Assembly (NCBI RefSeq): GCF_000739995.1
Contig: NZ_BBJX01000002.1
Coordinates: 1-64,000 of the forward strand
DNA: 64,000 bases
DNA from: Comamonas granuli NBRC 101663
GTDB taxonomy: Bacteria > Pseudomonadota > Gammaproteobacteria > Burkholderiales > Burkholderiaceae_C
Reading direction: 5' to 3'
Shown here: positions 38,359 to 52,681 of the stretch, piece after piece
Numbering within the stretch: the first letter of the stretch is position 1
How the letters are laid out: every line of letters starts with the position of its first letter
The notes under the pieces: model-generated
Told to the model about the DNA's origin: nothing
What the model saw: the letters and a program-made list of their open reading frames with translations, nothing else
The model's database searches: none
Made by a program: the position numbers and the translations under genes

Positions 38359-39084
38359 ATGCCTCGCTTCCACTGCCCCGTGCCGCTGACTCCGGGCGCG
38401 GACATCGCCCTGCCCCCAGGCGCCGCGCGCCATGTGCAGGTGCTGCGCCTGCAGCCGGGCGAGGCCATCACGCTGTTCCACGGCGGCCCGGGCGGCCCGG
38501 GCGGCGAGTTCGAGGCCACGATCACGCGCATGGGCCGCAGCGAGGTGCGCGCGCTAGTGGGCACGCACCACGCCGTGGAGCGCGAGGCGCCGCGCGCCGT
38601 GCACCTGCTGGCCGGCATCACCGCCAACGAGCGCATGGACTGGCTGGTGGAAAAGGCCACCGAACTCGGCGTGGCCAGCATCACGCCGTTGCTGGCCGAG
38701 CGCAGCGTGCTCAAGCTCAAGGGCGAGCGCGCCGAGAAAAAACTCGCCCACTGGCAGGCCGTGGCCGTGGCCGCCTGCGAGCAGTGCGGGCGCAACCGCG
38801 TGCCGCCCATCCACCCGGCCGTGGACCTCGCCGACTGGCTGCGCGCGCCGCCGGCCGAGGGCGCGCGCCTGCTGCTGTCGCTGCGCCCCGGCACGCAGCC
38901 CTTGCGCGCGGCAGCGCCGGGCCACGGCGCGCTGACCTTTCTGTCGGGCCCCGAGGGCGGACTCACCAGCGCCGAGGAAGACCTGGCGCTGGCCCACGGC
39001 TTCGCGCCCGTGACGCTGGGCACGCGCGTGCTGCGCGCCGAGACCGCGCCGCTGGCCGCGCTGGCGGCGCTCACCCTCGGTTGA
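38359..39084 (+). CDS. rsmE: 16S rRNA m3U1498 methyltransferase
   Basis: A 241-residue SPOUT-family enzyme that methylates U1498 of 16S rRNA. The N-terminal PUA-like part has GAARHVQVLRLQPGEAITLF. The SPOUT core has ANERMDWLVEKATELGVASI, ERSVLKLKGERAEKKLAHW and AACEQCGRNRVPPI. The SAM-binding knot is LTFLSGPEGGLTSAEED, followed by LGTRVLRAETAPLAALA. The gene starts 2 bp after a repeat copy and lacks a Shine-Dalgarno-like sequence. Its stop is 3 bp from a convergent stop. Confidence 0.95.
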   Translation: MPRFHCPVPLTPGADIALPPGAARHVQVLRLQPGEAITLFHGGPGGPGGEFEATITRMGRSEVRALVGTHHAVEREAPRAVHLLAGITANERMDWLVEKATELGVASITPLLAERSVLKLKGERAEKKLAHWQAVAVAACEQCGRNRVPPIHPAVDLADWLRAPPAEGARLLLSLRPGTQPLRAAAPGHGALTFLSGPEGGLTSAEEDLALAHGFAPVTLGTRVLRAETAPLAALAALTLG

Positions 39085-39087
39085 TTA

Positions 39088-39405
39088 CTACATGCCGTAG
39101 TCGCGCTCCACGCGCGCGATGCGCAGGCGAAAGCCGGCGTACCACTGCTCCCGCCCCAGGCGCTGGGCCTCCAGGTGCTCGGCGTTCTGCTTCCAGGCGG
39201 CGATGGACTGCAGATCGGCCCAGTACGAGACCGTGATGCCCAGGCCCTCGCGCGCCGACTCCGCGCCCAGAAAGCCCGGCTGCTGCGCGGCCAGTTCCAC
39301 CATGCGCGCGGCCATGGCGCCGTAGCCGTTGTCGCCGTCCGTGCGCAGGCTGGTGAAGATCACCGCGTAGTACGGCGGCGCAGGCGTGTGGGCAAAGCCG
39401 TCCAT
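39088..39405 (-). CDS. Antibiotic biosynthesis monooxygenase (ABM) domain protein
   Basis: A 105-residue protein that is a single ABM ferredoxin-like domain: YYAVIFTSLRTDGDNGYGAM at the start, then QPGFLGAESAREGLGITVSY and WKQNAEHLEAQRLGREQWY. Small ABM proteins oxidise quinols or degrade haem-like molecules, or act in stress. It is the last gene on the minus strand in this block, 1 bp after the DUF3617 gene, so the two are co-transcribed. Function not assigned further. Confidence 0.88.
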   Translation of the reverse strand: MDGFAHTPAPPYYAVIFTSLRTDGDNGYGAMAARMVELAAQQPGFLGAESAREGLGITVSYWADLQSIAAWKQNAEHLEAQRLGREQWYAGFRLRIARVERDYGM

Positions 39406-39406
39406 G

Positions 39407-39973
39407 TCAGCGCCCCATGGGCATGGGCTTGATGGCGCCGCAGTGGTCGGACAGCCATTTGCCCGACTGCGCCATGTCGATCTGCTCGGGCTTGCCCTGG
39501 CTCTGGGTCTTGAAGCGGAACTGGCCCGTGTAGGCCGTGGGCCCCTGCATGCTGATCGTGCCCTCGCCGCTGGACGGCGGCTGGTCCTGACCGCCCTTGC
39601 AACTGAAGGCCACCTTCATGGTGCTGGCATCGACGCGCTGCACCTTCTGCGTACAGCCTTGCTGCTGCGGGATGTGGTCGAGGTCGGCCTGCTCCTTGGT
39701 GATGCAGACTTTCACCGTCTGGCCCTTGGGCCCCATGCTGACGCCCTGCTGCGCCATCATCTGCTCCATCTGCTTGCGCTGCTCGGGCGGCATGCTGGCC
39801 AGGGCTTTCTGCATCTCGGCCATGGCGGCCTCCATCTGGCCGCTCTGGCTCTTCATGGCAACGCTGTGCTCCCACAGGCCGGGGCGCATTTTCTGCTGCG
39901 CGCTGGCGGCGCCGGACGCGCCGGCGAGCACGGTCAGCGCAGCAGCGCAAACAATGGAACGCGGAATCTGCAT
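39407..39973 (-). CDS. DUF3617 family exported protein
   Basis: A 188-residue periplasmic protein. The signal peptide (IVCAAALTVLAGASGAASAQ) is cleaved after ASA, and the mature part begins QKMRPGLWEHSV, the typical DUF3617 start. Two cysteine pairs follow (KVCITKEQ, QQGCTQKV, FSCKGGQD, SDHCGAIK). Met- and Gln-rich helices lie between residues 50 and 80. The start at 39973 is chosen because it begins the signal peptide. The function of the family is unknown. Confidence 0.9.
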   Translation of the reverse strand: MQIPRSIVCAAALTVLAGASGAASAQQKMRPGLWEHSVAMKSQSGQMEAAMAEMQKALASMPPEQRKQMEQMMAQQGVSMGPKGQTVKVCITKEQADLDHIPQQQGCTQKVQRVDASTMKVAFSCKGGQDQPPSSGEGTISMQGPTAYTGQFRFKTQSQGKPEQIDMAQSGKWLSDHCGAIKPMPMGR

Positions 39974-40040
39974 GGTGTGCCTTTCCCAAGAAACAGGTTG
40001 GAGTCGGCGCACAGTATCCCGCAAGGCGGGGGCAGATGGC

Positions 40041-41177
40041 TCAGCGGTACTGGCGCAGGTAGCGCCGCTCGAAGGCGCGCTTGGCCCAGTGGAACAGGCG
40101 CGAGGGCGGCAGCACGACGTTGCGCCGCGGCGTGCGCCAGACCAGCGTGCCCTGGTCCAGCGCGTCGATGATGCAGGCAAGCTCGGGTTCGAAGCCGGCG
40201 GTCTGTGGCCGGCCCGCGAGGCCGTCGAGCAGGTTCTGCGCGGCCGCGCGGGCCTGCAGGTCGGCCATGTGGGCCTGCTTGGGCATCCAGTCGGGACCGG
40301 GAAAGCTGCCCGAGTCACCCACCACGTAGACATGCTCCCAGCCTTCCACGCGGCACTGCGCGTCGGCGCGCAGCAGGCCGCCGGGCGAGCGCGGCAGCTC
40401 GGTCTGGTCGAACCAGGCGTTGCCCGTCATGCCCGGCATGAACAGGATCAGGTCGGCGGCGAATGCGCCGCCCTCGGTGACTACCTTGCCGGCCTCGAAG
40501 CGCTGCATCTTGTGGCCCAGGTGGGTGCGGATGCCGCGCCGCGCCATCTCGGCCAGCAGGTGTTGCACGGCCTGGGCGCCCAGGCGGTTGCCCGGCTCCT
40601 GGCTGGGGTTGAAGAAGACCAGTTCAAAGCGTTCGCGCCGACCCTCGCGGCGCAGTTGCGTGTCGATGCCGAACAGGAACTCGAACATCGGTCCGCCGCG
40701 CACCGCCATGGGCTCGTTCGGATTGCCGGCAAAGCCTACGGCAATGGTGCCGCCCTGCAGGGCGCGCAGCCGGTCGCGGATCTGCTCGGCAGCGGCGATG
40801 CCCTCGCAGGGCGTGATGGCGTGCTCGATGCCCGGCAGCTTCTTGAGGAAGCGCCCGCCGGTGGCGATGACGAGCGCGTCGTTGGCAATGTCTCCGCCGG
40901 TGGTGAGCACGGTGCGCCCGCCGTCCTGCAGGCCGGTGACCTCGGCGGCGACATGGCGCACGCGCAGGCGCTCGAAGAACGGCGCCAGCGGCACGATGAG
41001 CTGCTCGCGCGTGCGCAGGCCGCTCGGAATCCAGATGATGCCGGGCAGGTAGTGCAGCTCGGCGCGCGGCGCGACCAGTGTGATCTCGGCGCTGGCGTCG
41101 CGCTGGCGCAGTGCGCGCACGGTGGAGAGCGCGCCGAAGCCGGCGCCCAGGATGGTGATGCGGGCGGGATGGTTCAT
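40041..41177 (-). CDS. SQR-like NAD(P)/FAD-dependent oxidoreductase lacking one catalytic cysteine
   Basis: A 378-residue flavoprotein of the sulfide:quinone oxidoreductase/FCSD-like family. The FAD motif is ITILGAGFGALSTVRALR and the second FAD contact is VYVVGDSGSFPGPD. Compared with the neighbouring sqr product, C124 and C335 match two of the three catalytic cysteines. The central one is replaced by R160 in MAVRGGPMFEF, where the neighbour has [10 protein letters not shown]. It may therefore not transfer sulfur in the normal way, or may have another substrate. It overlaps the methyltransferase stop by four bases. Confidence 0.85.
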   Translation of the reverse strand: MNHPARITILGAGFGALSTVRALRQRDASAEITLVAPRAELHYLPGIIWIPSGLRTREQLIVPLAPFFERLRVRHVAAEVTGLQDGGRTVLTTGGDIANDALVIATGGRFLKKLPGIEHAITPCEGIAAAEQIRDRLRALQGGTIAVGFAGNPNEPMAVRGGPMFEFLFGIDTQLRREGRRERFELVFFNPSQEPGNRLGAQAVQHLLAEMARRGIRTHLGHKMQRFEAGKVVTEGGAFAADLILFMPGMTGNAWFDQTELPRSPGGLLRADAQCRVEGWEHVYVVGDSGSFPGPDWMPKQAHMADLQARAAAQNLLDGLAGRPQTAGFEPELACIIDALDQGTLVWRTPRRNVVLPPSRLFHWAKRAFERRYLRQYR

Positions 41178-41791
41178 GCGTTGCCTCCTTCGTCGGCCGG
41201 GGCCTGTGCGACCCAGCGCACCACATGCGCCGTGCCCTGGTGGCCCGGCCCCTCGTCGAGCTGCACCTCGCCCTCGAACGCCAGCACCTCGCGCAGCCCG
41301 GCGAAGTCCGCGCGCAGCAGGTCGAGCGTGTAGAGCAGGGCTGCGTCCTGGGGGCCGCCGCTGGTGTGCCGCAGTTGCAGCGGGTGGAAGGCTTCCAGGA
41401 TCAGCCAGCCGCCCGGGCGCAGCGCGCCCGCGAGCCTGCGGTGCGCCCCGGCGCGCAGGGCCGGGGGCAGGTGCACGTAGGTGAGCACCACGGCATCGGC
41501 ACTGGCTGGTGGCGGCGCCCAGTCGGCCAGATCGACCTGCGCGGTGCGCAGCAGCACGCCCTGCTGCGCCGCCAGCGCGCGGGCCTTGCCCAGCCCCACG
41601 GCCGAGCCATCCACCGAGAACACCGTATGGCCCTGCCGGGCCAGCCAGACGCCGTTGCGCCCTTCGCCATCGCCCGGCACCAGCACCGCGCAGGCGGGGG
41701 GCAGGCGATGGGCCTGCGCGCGCAGGAAGGCGTTGGGCTCGGTGCCGTACTTGTAGCCGGGGGTGTCGAAAGCCTGGTCCCAGAAATGCAT
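41174..41791 (-). CDS. Class I SAM-dependent methyltransferase (TehB/TPMT-like)
   Basis: A 205-residue soluble methyltransferase. Its start MHFWDQAFDTPGYKYGTEP is typical of small TehB- or thiopurine-methyltransferase-like enzymes. The SAM motif is VLVPGDGEGRNGVWLARQG, followed by VFSVDGSAVGLGKA and DAVVLTYVHLPPAL. I start at ATG 41791; the 15-residue upstream extension to 41836 would be encoded by repeat DNA. Such enzymes methylate tellurite, thiols or nucleosides. In this sulfur-linked block a thiol or sulfide substrate is plausible, but that is inference. Confidence 0.87.
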   Translation of the reverse strand: MHFWDQAFDTPGYKYGTEPNAFLRAQAHRLPPACAVLVPGDGEGRNGVWLARQGHTVFSVDGSAVGLGKARALAAQQGVLLRTAQVDLADWAPPPASADAVVLTYVHLPPALRAGAHRRLAGALRPGGWLILEAFHPLQLRHTSGGPQDAALLYTLDLLRADFAGLREVLAFEGEVQLDEGPGHQGTAHVVRWVAQAPADEGGNA

Positions 41792-41800
41792 GTTTTCAGT

Positions 41801-41855
41801 CAAAAAAGCCGATAACGCCCGCTGGGCGGGCACCATAAGCTATAAAATCAATAGC
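41801..41855 (+). repeat. Dispersed ~55-bp repeat, diverged copy
   Basis: This copy runs CAAAAAAGCCGATAACGCCC to AATAGC, resembling the copy at 50857. It lies between sqr and the methyltransferase gene, so it could separate the upstream sqr transcript from the four downstream genes. Confidence 0.55.
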
Positions 41856-41871
41856 GCCACAGAGGCTATGC

Positions 41872-44581
<2,710 letters not shown>

Positions 44582-44659
44582 GGGGTCAACTCCGGCGGCT
44601 GAGCAGGGTCTGGATCCATCGGACCAGGGCGGCGCCATGGCGCGCCCAGCAGGGGCAGC

Positions 44660-45022
44660 TCATGCCGGGCTCCCCTGCACCAGTGCGGCGAATTCGTCGA
44701 ACGCGGCCGAGGCCTTGGCGGCGTACATCAGCGAGGGGCCGCCGCCCATGTAGACGGCCATGCCCAGCGCCTCGGCGACCTGCGCACGCGTCGCGCCGAG
44801 CTCCACCAGCGCCTTGGCGTGGTAGCCCACGCAGGGGTCGCAGCGTGCGGCCACCGACAGGGCGATGGCGATGAGCTCCTTGGTGGTCTTGTCGAGCGCG
44901 CCGTCCTCGGTGGCGGCCTGCGCCATGGCGGAGAAGCCGCGCAGCGTGGCCGGGATGTCGGTGCGCAGGCGCGCGAGCTGGGCCGAGGTGGTGCGGGTGA
45001 TGTCCTGGTACGTGGTATTCAT
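44660..45022 (-). CDS. Carboxymuconolactone decarboxylase/AhpD-like CxxC protein
   Basis: A 120-residue helical protein of the CMD/AhpD family. The active-site pattern C61-x-x-C64-x-x-x-H68 (ARCDPCVGYHAKALVE) shows AhpD-type disulfide redox chemistry rather than a true decarboxylase. It normally works as a homohexamer or homotrimer. It lies between the RND permease gene and the TolC gene, and in this position probably protects against or reduces a thiol-reactive compound. That last step is inference. Confidence 0.9.
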   Translation of the reverse strand: MNTTYQDITRTTSAQLARLRTDIPATLRGFSAMAQAATEDGALDKTTKELIAIALSVAARCDPCVGYHAKALVELGATRAQVAEALGMAVYMGGGPSLMYAAKASAAFDEFAALVQGSPA

Positions 45023-45026
45023 GGTG

Positions 45027-45082
45027 TTTTCGGGCTCTAAGGCTTATGGATCAAGCGTGAGCAGCTAGATATTCGATAGCAT

Positions 45083-45085
<3 letters not shown>
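45027..45085 (+). repeat. Dispersed ~55-bp repeat, copy after RND permease
   Basis: The copy contains GGCTTATGGATCAAGCGTGA, then GCAGCTAGATATTCGATAGC. It fills the gap between the CxxC gene and the RND gene, and its end supplies the RND stop codon (TGA, 45083-45085 on the minus strand). Confidence 0.65.
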
Positions 45086-48322
<3,237 letters not shown>

Positions 48323-48332
48323 GGCCCGTCCT

Positions 48333-49373
48333 TCAGCGCTGGCGCGCCGCCTGCTGCGGCGCAGTCACCACGGCCTCGCCCGCGGCCACGCCGCTGAGCA
48401 CTTCCACGCGCTCGCCCTCGGTGCGGCCCAGGCGCACCTGGCGCAGCTGCGGCTTGCCATCGGGCGCCAGCACGTACAGGCCGGTCAGCTCGGCGCGGCG
48501 CACGATGGCCTGGCGCGGCACGGTGATGCGCGCGGGCGCGTCGGCCCCTGCACCGCCCGGCAGCCACAGGCGCGCGAACATGCCCGGGCGCACCGCCGCC
48601 AGCCCGGCGGGCAGCTCGGCGCGCACCTGCAGCGTGTGCGTGGCCGGGTCCACCGTGGGCAGCACCTGCACGCGCACGGGCGCGGGCCATTGCTGGTCGG
48701 CGGGCAGGCCCGGCAGCTCGGCGCGCACGCCCTCGGCCGCGTCTGCGGCGCCCAGGGCCGATTGCGGCACGGCGGCGGTCACGCGCAGGGCCGCCGGGTC
48801 GTACAGCGTGAGCAGCGGCCGGCCCGGCAGGGCCATGTCGCCCAGGGCCACGGGCACCTCGGCGACGATGCCGGCATACGGCGCGCGCACCACGTGCAGC
48901 CCGGTCTGCGTGCGCGCCGCGCCGGCCTGGGCCGACTGGGCGTGCACCTGGGCGCTGGCGGCGCGGTATTCGGCCTCGGCGCGCTCGAGCGCGGCCTGGC
49001 TGATGTACTTCTTGGCGAAGAGCTGCTTCTGGCGCTCGTACTCGCGCGTGGCCACGTCCAGCCCGGCGCGCGCGGCCTGCACCTGGGCGTCCACGGCGGC
49101 GGCGCTCTGGTCGGCGGTGCGCGCGTCGATGCGCAGCAGCAACTGGCCGGCCTGCACGCGGTCGCCCGCCTTCACGGCCAGCTCGACCACGGCGCCGCTC
49201 ACCTGCGCGGCCACGGCGGTCTGGCGCTGGGCCTCGACCACGCCATCGTAGCTCTGGCGCCCGGCGCCGCGCACGGCCTGGGCGGGCTCGCTGGGCAGCG
49301 CCGCGGCCGCGGCGCCAAGGGGCAGTGCCAGCGCAAGCGCCAGCAAGGCCTGGGGAGAAACGGTCTTGAACAT
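48333..49373 (-). CDS. RND periplasmic adaptor (membrane fusion protein)
   Basis: A 346-residue adaptor linking the RND permease to TolC. The signal peptide (LLALALALPLGAAAAALP) is followed by the lipoyl/barrel half YDGVVEAQRQTAVAAQVSGA, a helical hairpin (LDVATREYERQKQLFAKKYI onwards), and the returning half AGIVAEVPVALGDMALPGRP. The C-terminal beta-barrel ends EVLSGVAAGEAVVTAPQ. It is the first gene of the operon. Its promoter overlaps a palindrome probably bound by the divergent ArsR protein. Confidence 0.93.
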   Translation of the reverse strand: MFKTVSPQALLALALALPLGAAAAALPSEPAQAVRGAGRQSYDGVVEAQRQTAVAAQVSGAVVELAVKAGDRVQAGQLLLRIDARTADQSAAAVDAQVQAARAGLDVATREYERQKQLFAKKYISQAALERAEAEYRAASAQVHAQSAQAGAARTQTGLHVVRAPYAGIVAEVPVALGDMALPGRPLLTLYDPAALRVTAAVPQSALGAADAAEGVRAELPGLPADQQWPAPVRVQVLPTVDPATHTLQVRAELPAGLAAVRPGMFARLWLPGGAGADAPARITVPRQAIVRRAELTGLYVLAPDGKPQLRQVRLGRTEGERVEVLSGVAAGEAVVTAPQQAARQR

Positions 49374-49446
49374 GGTGGATTTCCTGCGTTCTTGTTGGTG
49401 TGCCCTGACGGCGCGGGCGGGCTTGTTTCCGGGGCGGTGTTGAACT

Positions 49447-49475
49447 ATTATTTGCGCAAATAGTTAAATAGTCAA
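49447..49475 (-). promoter_or_regulatory. Strong sigma-70 promoter with ArsR-type operator
   Basis: On the minus strand TTGACT (49470-49475) and AATAAT (49447-49452) are separated by exactly 17 bp; each differs from consensus by one base. A 14-bp perfect palindrome TATTTGCGCAAATA (49449-49462) covers the -10 and half of the spacer. Binding there would block transcription of the pump operon. The ArsR-family gene starts at 49480, on the other side of the promoter. Confidence 0.75.
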
Positions 49476-49479
49476 CAAG

Positions 49480-49827
49480 TTGAATAACCACCCTCCCGCT
49501 GGTTCTTCCCGCCCCCGCGGCGGACCGCTGGTGCCAGACGCGCTGCTGGAGCCGGTGGCAGCGCATTTCCATGCGCTGGGCGAGCCCACGCGCCTGGCCC
49601 TGCTGCAGTGGATCGGCCAGGGCGAGCGCACGGTGGGCGAGCTGGCCGGGCTGTGCGGCTGCAGCGCGGCCAACGTCTCGCGCCACCTGGCGCTGCTCAT
49701 GCGCCACGGCCTGGTGCAGCGCGAGATGCGCGGGCAGCACGCCTGGTACCGCTGCGCGGACGCCTCGGTCCACGCCCTGTGCGACAGCGTGTGCGCGCAG
49801 GTGGCGCGCATGGCCGGGCGCGGTTGA
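49480..49827 (+). CDS. ArsR-family transcriptional regulator
   Basis: A 115-residue winged-helix repressor. The core is FHALGEPTRLALLQWIGQGE, then TVGELAGLCGCSAANVSRHL (recognition helix) and HGLVQREMRGQHAWYRC (wing). There are five cysteines: C59, C61, C92, C101 and C105, so a thiol- or metal-sensing role is possible; the classic ELCVC motif is replaced by GLCGC. The start is uncertain: TTG at 49480 or GTG at 49531, neither with a strong ribosome site. It is divergent from the RND operon and probably represses it and itself. Confidence 0.88.
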   Translation: MNNHPPAGSSRPRGGPLVPDALLEPVAAHFHALGEPTRLALLQWIGQGERTVGELAGLCGCSAANVSRHLALLMRHGLVQREMRGQHAWYRCADASVHALCDSVCAQVARMAGRG

Positions 49828-49890
49828 GTCCACAATCGGGCCAGCGCGCAGCGCCCGCCCGCATTCCCTGACCCGACCCCACTGCCCACC

Positions 49891-50856
49891 ATGCTCCTCA
49901 ACTGTGTTGCCTACGAGAACGGCCGCAAGCTCGCCGACATCGACGTGCACGCCATCAGCGAATGGCTGGCGCGGCCCGAGACCTTCGTCTGGGTGGCGCT
50001 GCGCGACCCCACGCCCGAGGAGCTGCACTGGATGCAGGAGGAATTCGGCCTGCACGACCTGGCGGTGGAGGACGCCATCAAGGGCCTGCAGCGCCCCAAG
50101 CTGGAGGCCTACGGCGACACGCTGTTCGCCGTGATGCACCTGGTGGAGCCGGGCGAGGACGCCCTGAACGTGGGCGAACTGGCGGTGTTCGTGGGCCACA
50201 ACTTCGTGCTCTCGGTGCGCACGCGCAGCACGCAGGACTTCCTGGGCGTGCGCGCGCGCTGCGAGCGCGAGCCCCTGCTGCTGCGCCTGGGCGCTGGCTT
50301 TGTGTTCTACGCGCTCATGGACGCAGTGGTGGACCGCTACTTCCCGCTCATCGATGACTTCGAAGCGGAGCTCGAGCAGATCGAGCAGGCCATCTTCGAG
50401 CGCGGCGCGGCGCGCGGCTCCATCGAGCGGCTCTACGCGCTCAAGCGCCGCACCACGGACCTGCGCCACGCGGTGGCGCCGCTCATGGAGGTGGCGAGCA
50501 AGCTGCACGGCGGGCGCGTGCCCGAGGTGTGCACCGGCACGCAGGATTACTTCCGCGACGTGCACGACCACCTGGCGCGCATCCAGAGCAGCATAGACAC
50601 CATCCGCGACACCATCGGCACGGCCATCCAGGTGAATCTGTCCATGGTGACCATCGAGGAGTCCGAGACCACCAAGCGCCTGGCGGCCTGGGCCGCGATC
50701 TTCGCCGTGTCCACGGCCATGGCGGGCATCTGGGGCATGAATTTCGAGCACATGCCCGAGCTGAAGTGGGCCTACGGCTACCCCATGGCGCTGGCAGCCA
50801 TCGTCAGCGCCGGGGTGCTGCTGTACCGGCGCTTTCGCCGGTCCGGCTGGTTGTAG
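49891..50856 (+). CDS. corA: CorA family magnesium/cobalt transporter
   Basis: A 321-residue inner-membrane channel-type transporter. The large cytoplasmic domain has FGLHDLAVEDAIKGLQRPKL and the long stalk helix. Two C-terminal membrane helices follow, with the signature GIWGMNFEHMPE, which holds the Gly-Met-Asn motif between them. The C-terminus ends with basic residues (RRFRRSGWL). It stands alone between the ArsR gene and a copy of the dispersed repeat. CorA-like proteins carry Mg2+, and sometimes Co2+ or Ni2+. Confidence 0.95.
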   Translation: MLLNCVAYENGRKLADIDVHAISEWLARPETFVWVALRDPTPEELHWMQEEFGLHDLAVEDAIKGLQRPKLEAYGDTLFAVMHLVEPGEDALNVGELAVFVGHNFVLSVRTRSTQDFLGVRARCEREPLLLRLGAGFVFYALMDAVVDRYFPLIDDFEAELEQIEQAIFERGAARGSIERLYALKRRTTDLRHAVAPLMEVASKLHGGRVPEVCTGTQDYFRDVHDHLARIQSSIDTIRDTIGTAIQVNLSMVTIEESETTKRLAAWAAIFAVSTAMAGIWGMNFEHMPELKWAYGYPMALAAIVSAGVLLYRRFRRSGWL

Positions 50857-50915
50857 CAAAAAACCGCCATAACGCCCGTATGACAAGCGCGAGCAGCTAT
50901 TATTTCGATAGCTAC
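50857..50915 (+). repeat. Dispersed ~55-bp repeat, copy after corA
   Basis: The copy starts at the base after the corA stop: CAAAAAACCGCCATAACGCC, then ACAAGCGCGAGCAGCTATTA and CGATAGC. Its far end supplies the stop codon of the small membrane protein on the minus strand (50912-50914). Confidence 0.7.
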
Positions 50916-51337
50916 TGCAAGCCCTGCGGGCGCACCAGGCGCCTGAAGGCCAGCCAGGCCAGCAGGGCCCAGACGGCCGTGCGCAGCGCCATGGCGGCCA
51001 CGGTGCGCATCTCGTACGCGCCGCCCCGTGCGATGTGCACCCCCAGGGCGGCGAAGGCCAGCGCCGTGGCCACGGCGATCAGGGCGGCCAGCGGCGCCGC
51101 CCAGCGCCGGCGCAGCGCCAAGCCCACACCCGCCAGCACATAGGCAAAGCCCGCGCAGAAGTTGAACCACAGCACAAAGGGCACATAGGCCCCGGCCGCG
51201 GCACGCGCCGCGGCGCCGCCGAAGAGCACGCTGCCGCCCTGCTGCAGCGTGAGCAGCCCGAAGGCCAGCGCCAGCACCGCCATGGCGGGCAGCGCCAGGC
51301 GCCCGGGGGCGCGGGGGGTGTCGTTGTCAGAGGACAT
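50912..51337 (-). CDS. Small hydrophobic membrane protein
   Basis: A 141-residue protein with four predicted membrane helices (around residues 17-33, 50-75, 80-100 and 110-130), including LPAMAVLALAFGLLTLQQGG and VLWFNFCAGFAYVLAGVGLA. I do not recognise a catalytic motif. It lies between corA and the diguanylate cyclase, converging with corA. Its stop codon is within a dispersed repeat copy, so the end of the protein may have been set by repeat insertion. No function assigned. Confidence 0.8.
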   Translation of the reverse strand: MSSDNDTPRAPGRLALPAMAVLALAFGLLTLQQGGSVLFGGAAARAAAGAYVPFVLWFNFCAGFAYVLAGVGLALRRRWAAPLAALIAVATALAFAALGVHIARGGAYEMRTVAAMALRTAVWALLAWLAFRRLVRPQGLQ

Positions 51338-51496
51338 GGGCTTCTCCTGTCGCCAAAAGGCCTGCCTGCGCCCGGATATGTTGTGTTGGCACCACCTTCG
51401 CAGCCCCAGGTGCTACCCGGTGGGGGCAGTGCACGCCATGATAGGACCGCTGCCCCGGTCCAGGAACCGGGGGGCGCCCCTGGAGCAAAGGAACCG

Positions 51497-52651
51497 ATGG
51501 ACCTGCAAGCGCCCTTGCGACGCCTGGCCGACTGGCTGCTGGGCACCGAGCCGGACATGCGCATCCGCATGGTGATGGCCGCGTTCGCCGTGCTCTTGAT
51601 GGCGCTGTGCATCGTGGTGGTGCTGCTGCTGGTGCACGCCGGTTTCGGGCGCAAGGACTGGGCCTGGTGGTGGGCGCTGTGCGCCTGGGGCGGGCTGGCC
51701 GCGGTGCTGGTGCTGATCCGCAGCGGCTGGTCGCGCCGCCTGCGGGACCCGTCGATGACGCAGTGGCAGATCCGCTACGCGCTGGCCTGCAACGCCGCCG
51801 CCTACGTGCTGCTGGGGCCGGCGCGCGGCGTCACCCCGGCGATTCTGTCGCTGGTGCTGATGTTCGGCATCTTCGGCATGACGGCGCGGCAACTGGCCGC
51901 GAACATGGTCTACGCCCTGCTGGTGTTTGCCGCCGCCCTCGCCGCCGTGGCGGTGCTCGACGAGCCCGGTCACTCCCCCGCGCTGGAGGCCGGGCATGGC
52001 GCCATGATCGTGCTGGTGCTGATGGGCAGCACCTTCATCGCCATCCGGCTGCAGCACATCCGGCGGCGGCTGACGCAGCAAAAGCGCCAGCTCTCGGACG
52101 CGCTGGAGCGCATCAGCCACCTGGCCACGCACGACGAGCTCACCGGGCTGGTCAACCGCCGGCACATGGCCGAGCTCATCGGCATGGAGCACCAGCGCTG
52201 CGAACGCGCCGGGCGGCCGCTGGTGCTGGCTCTGCTGGACCTGGACCACTTCAAGGCCATCAACGACACCGAGGGCCATGCCGCAGGCGACCAGGTGCTG
52301 CAGGCGTTTGCGCGCACCGTGCAGGCCACGGTGCGCAAGACGGACGTGCTGGCGCGCTGGGGCGGGGAGGAGTTCGTGCTCATGCTCTACGACAGCGACG
52401 CCGCCAACACGCTGGGCCTGCTCGAGCGCGTGCGCGCCAACGTGCAGGCCATGGCGCTGGCGTGCGGCGGACGCAGCGTGCAGGTGACGGTGTCCATCGG
52501 CGTGGCGCTGTCCAGGCCAGGTGAGCCCTTGGACCGCATTCTGGAGCGTGCCGACATCGCGCTGTACGCGGCCAAGTCGGGCGGGCGCAACCGCGTGGTG
52601 CTGCAGGGCGAGGGCACGCCCGCGGCTGCAGCGCCGGCTGCGCCAGGCTGA
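51497..52651 (+). CDS. GGDEF diguanylate cyclase with membrane sensor
   Basis: A 384-residue membrane protein making cyclic-di-GMP. The first 190 residues hold about six hydrophobic helices (MVMAAFAVLLMALCIVVVL first), with no known sensor fold. A coiled-coil (RRRLTQQKRQLSDALERISH) leads to the GGDEF domain at about residues 210-370. The active site is RWGGEEFVLML, and the RKTD five residues before it is the product-binding inhibitory I-site. Start 51497 follows AAAGGA; a long upstream open frame in this phase is rejected. Confidence 0.92.
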   Translation: MDLQAPLRRLADWLLGTEPDMRIRMVMAAFAVLLMALCIVVVLLLVHAGFGRKDWAWWWALCAWGGLAAVLVLIRSGWSRRLRDPSMTQWQIRYALACNAAAYVLLGPARGVTPAILSLVLMFGIFGMTARQLAANMVYALLVFAAALAAVAVLDEPGHSPALEAGHGAMIVLVLMGSTFIAIRLQHIRRRLTQQKRQLSDALERISHLATHDELTGLVNRRHMAELIGMEHQRCERAGRPLVLALLDLDHFKAINDTEGHAAGDQVLQAFARTVQATVRKTDVLARWGGEEFVLMLYDSDAANTLGLLERVRANVQAMALACGGRSVQVTVSIGVALSRPGEPLDRILERADIALYAAKSGGRNRVVLQGEGTPAAAAPAAPG

Positions 52652-52681
52652 CCGCGCGGCGCGGCCCGGGGTGTTTTCCGC

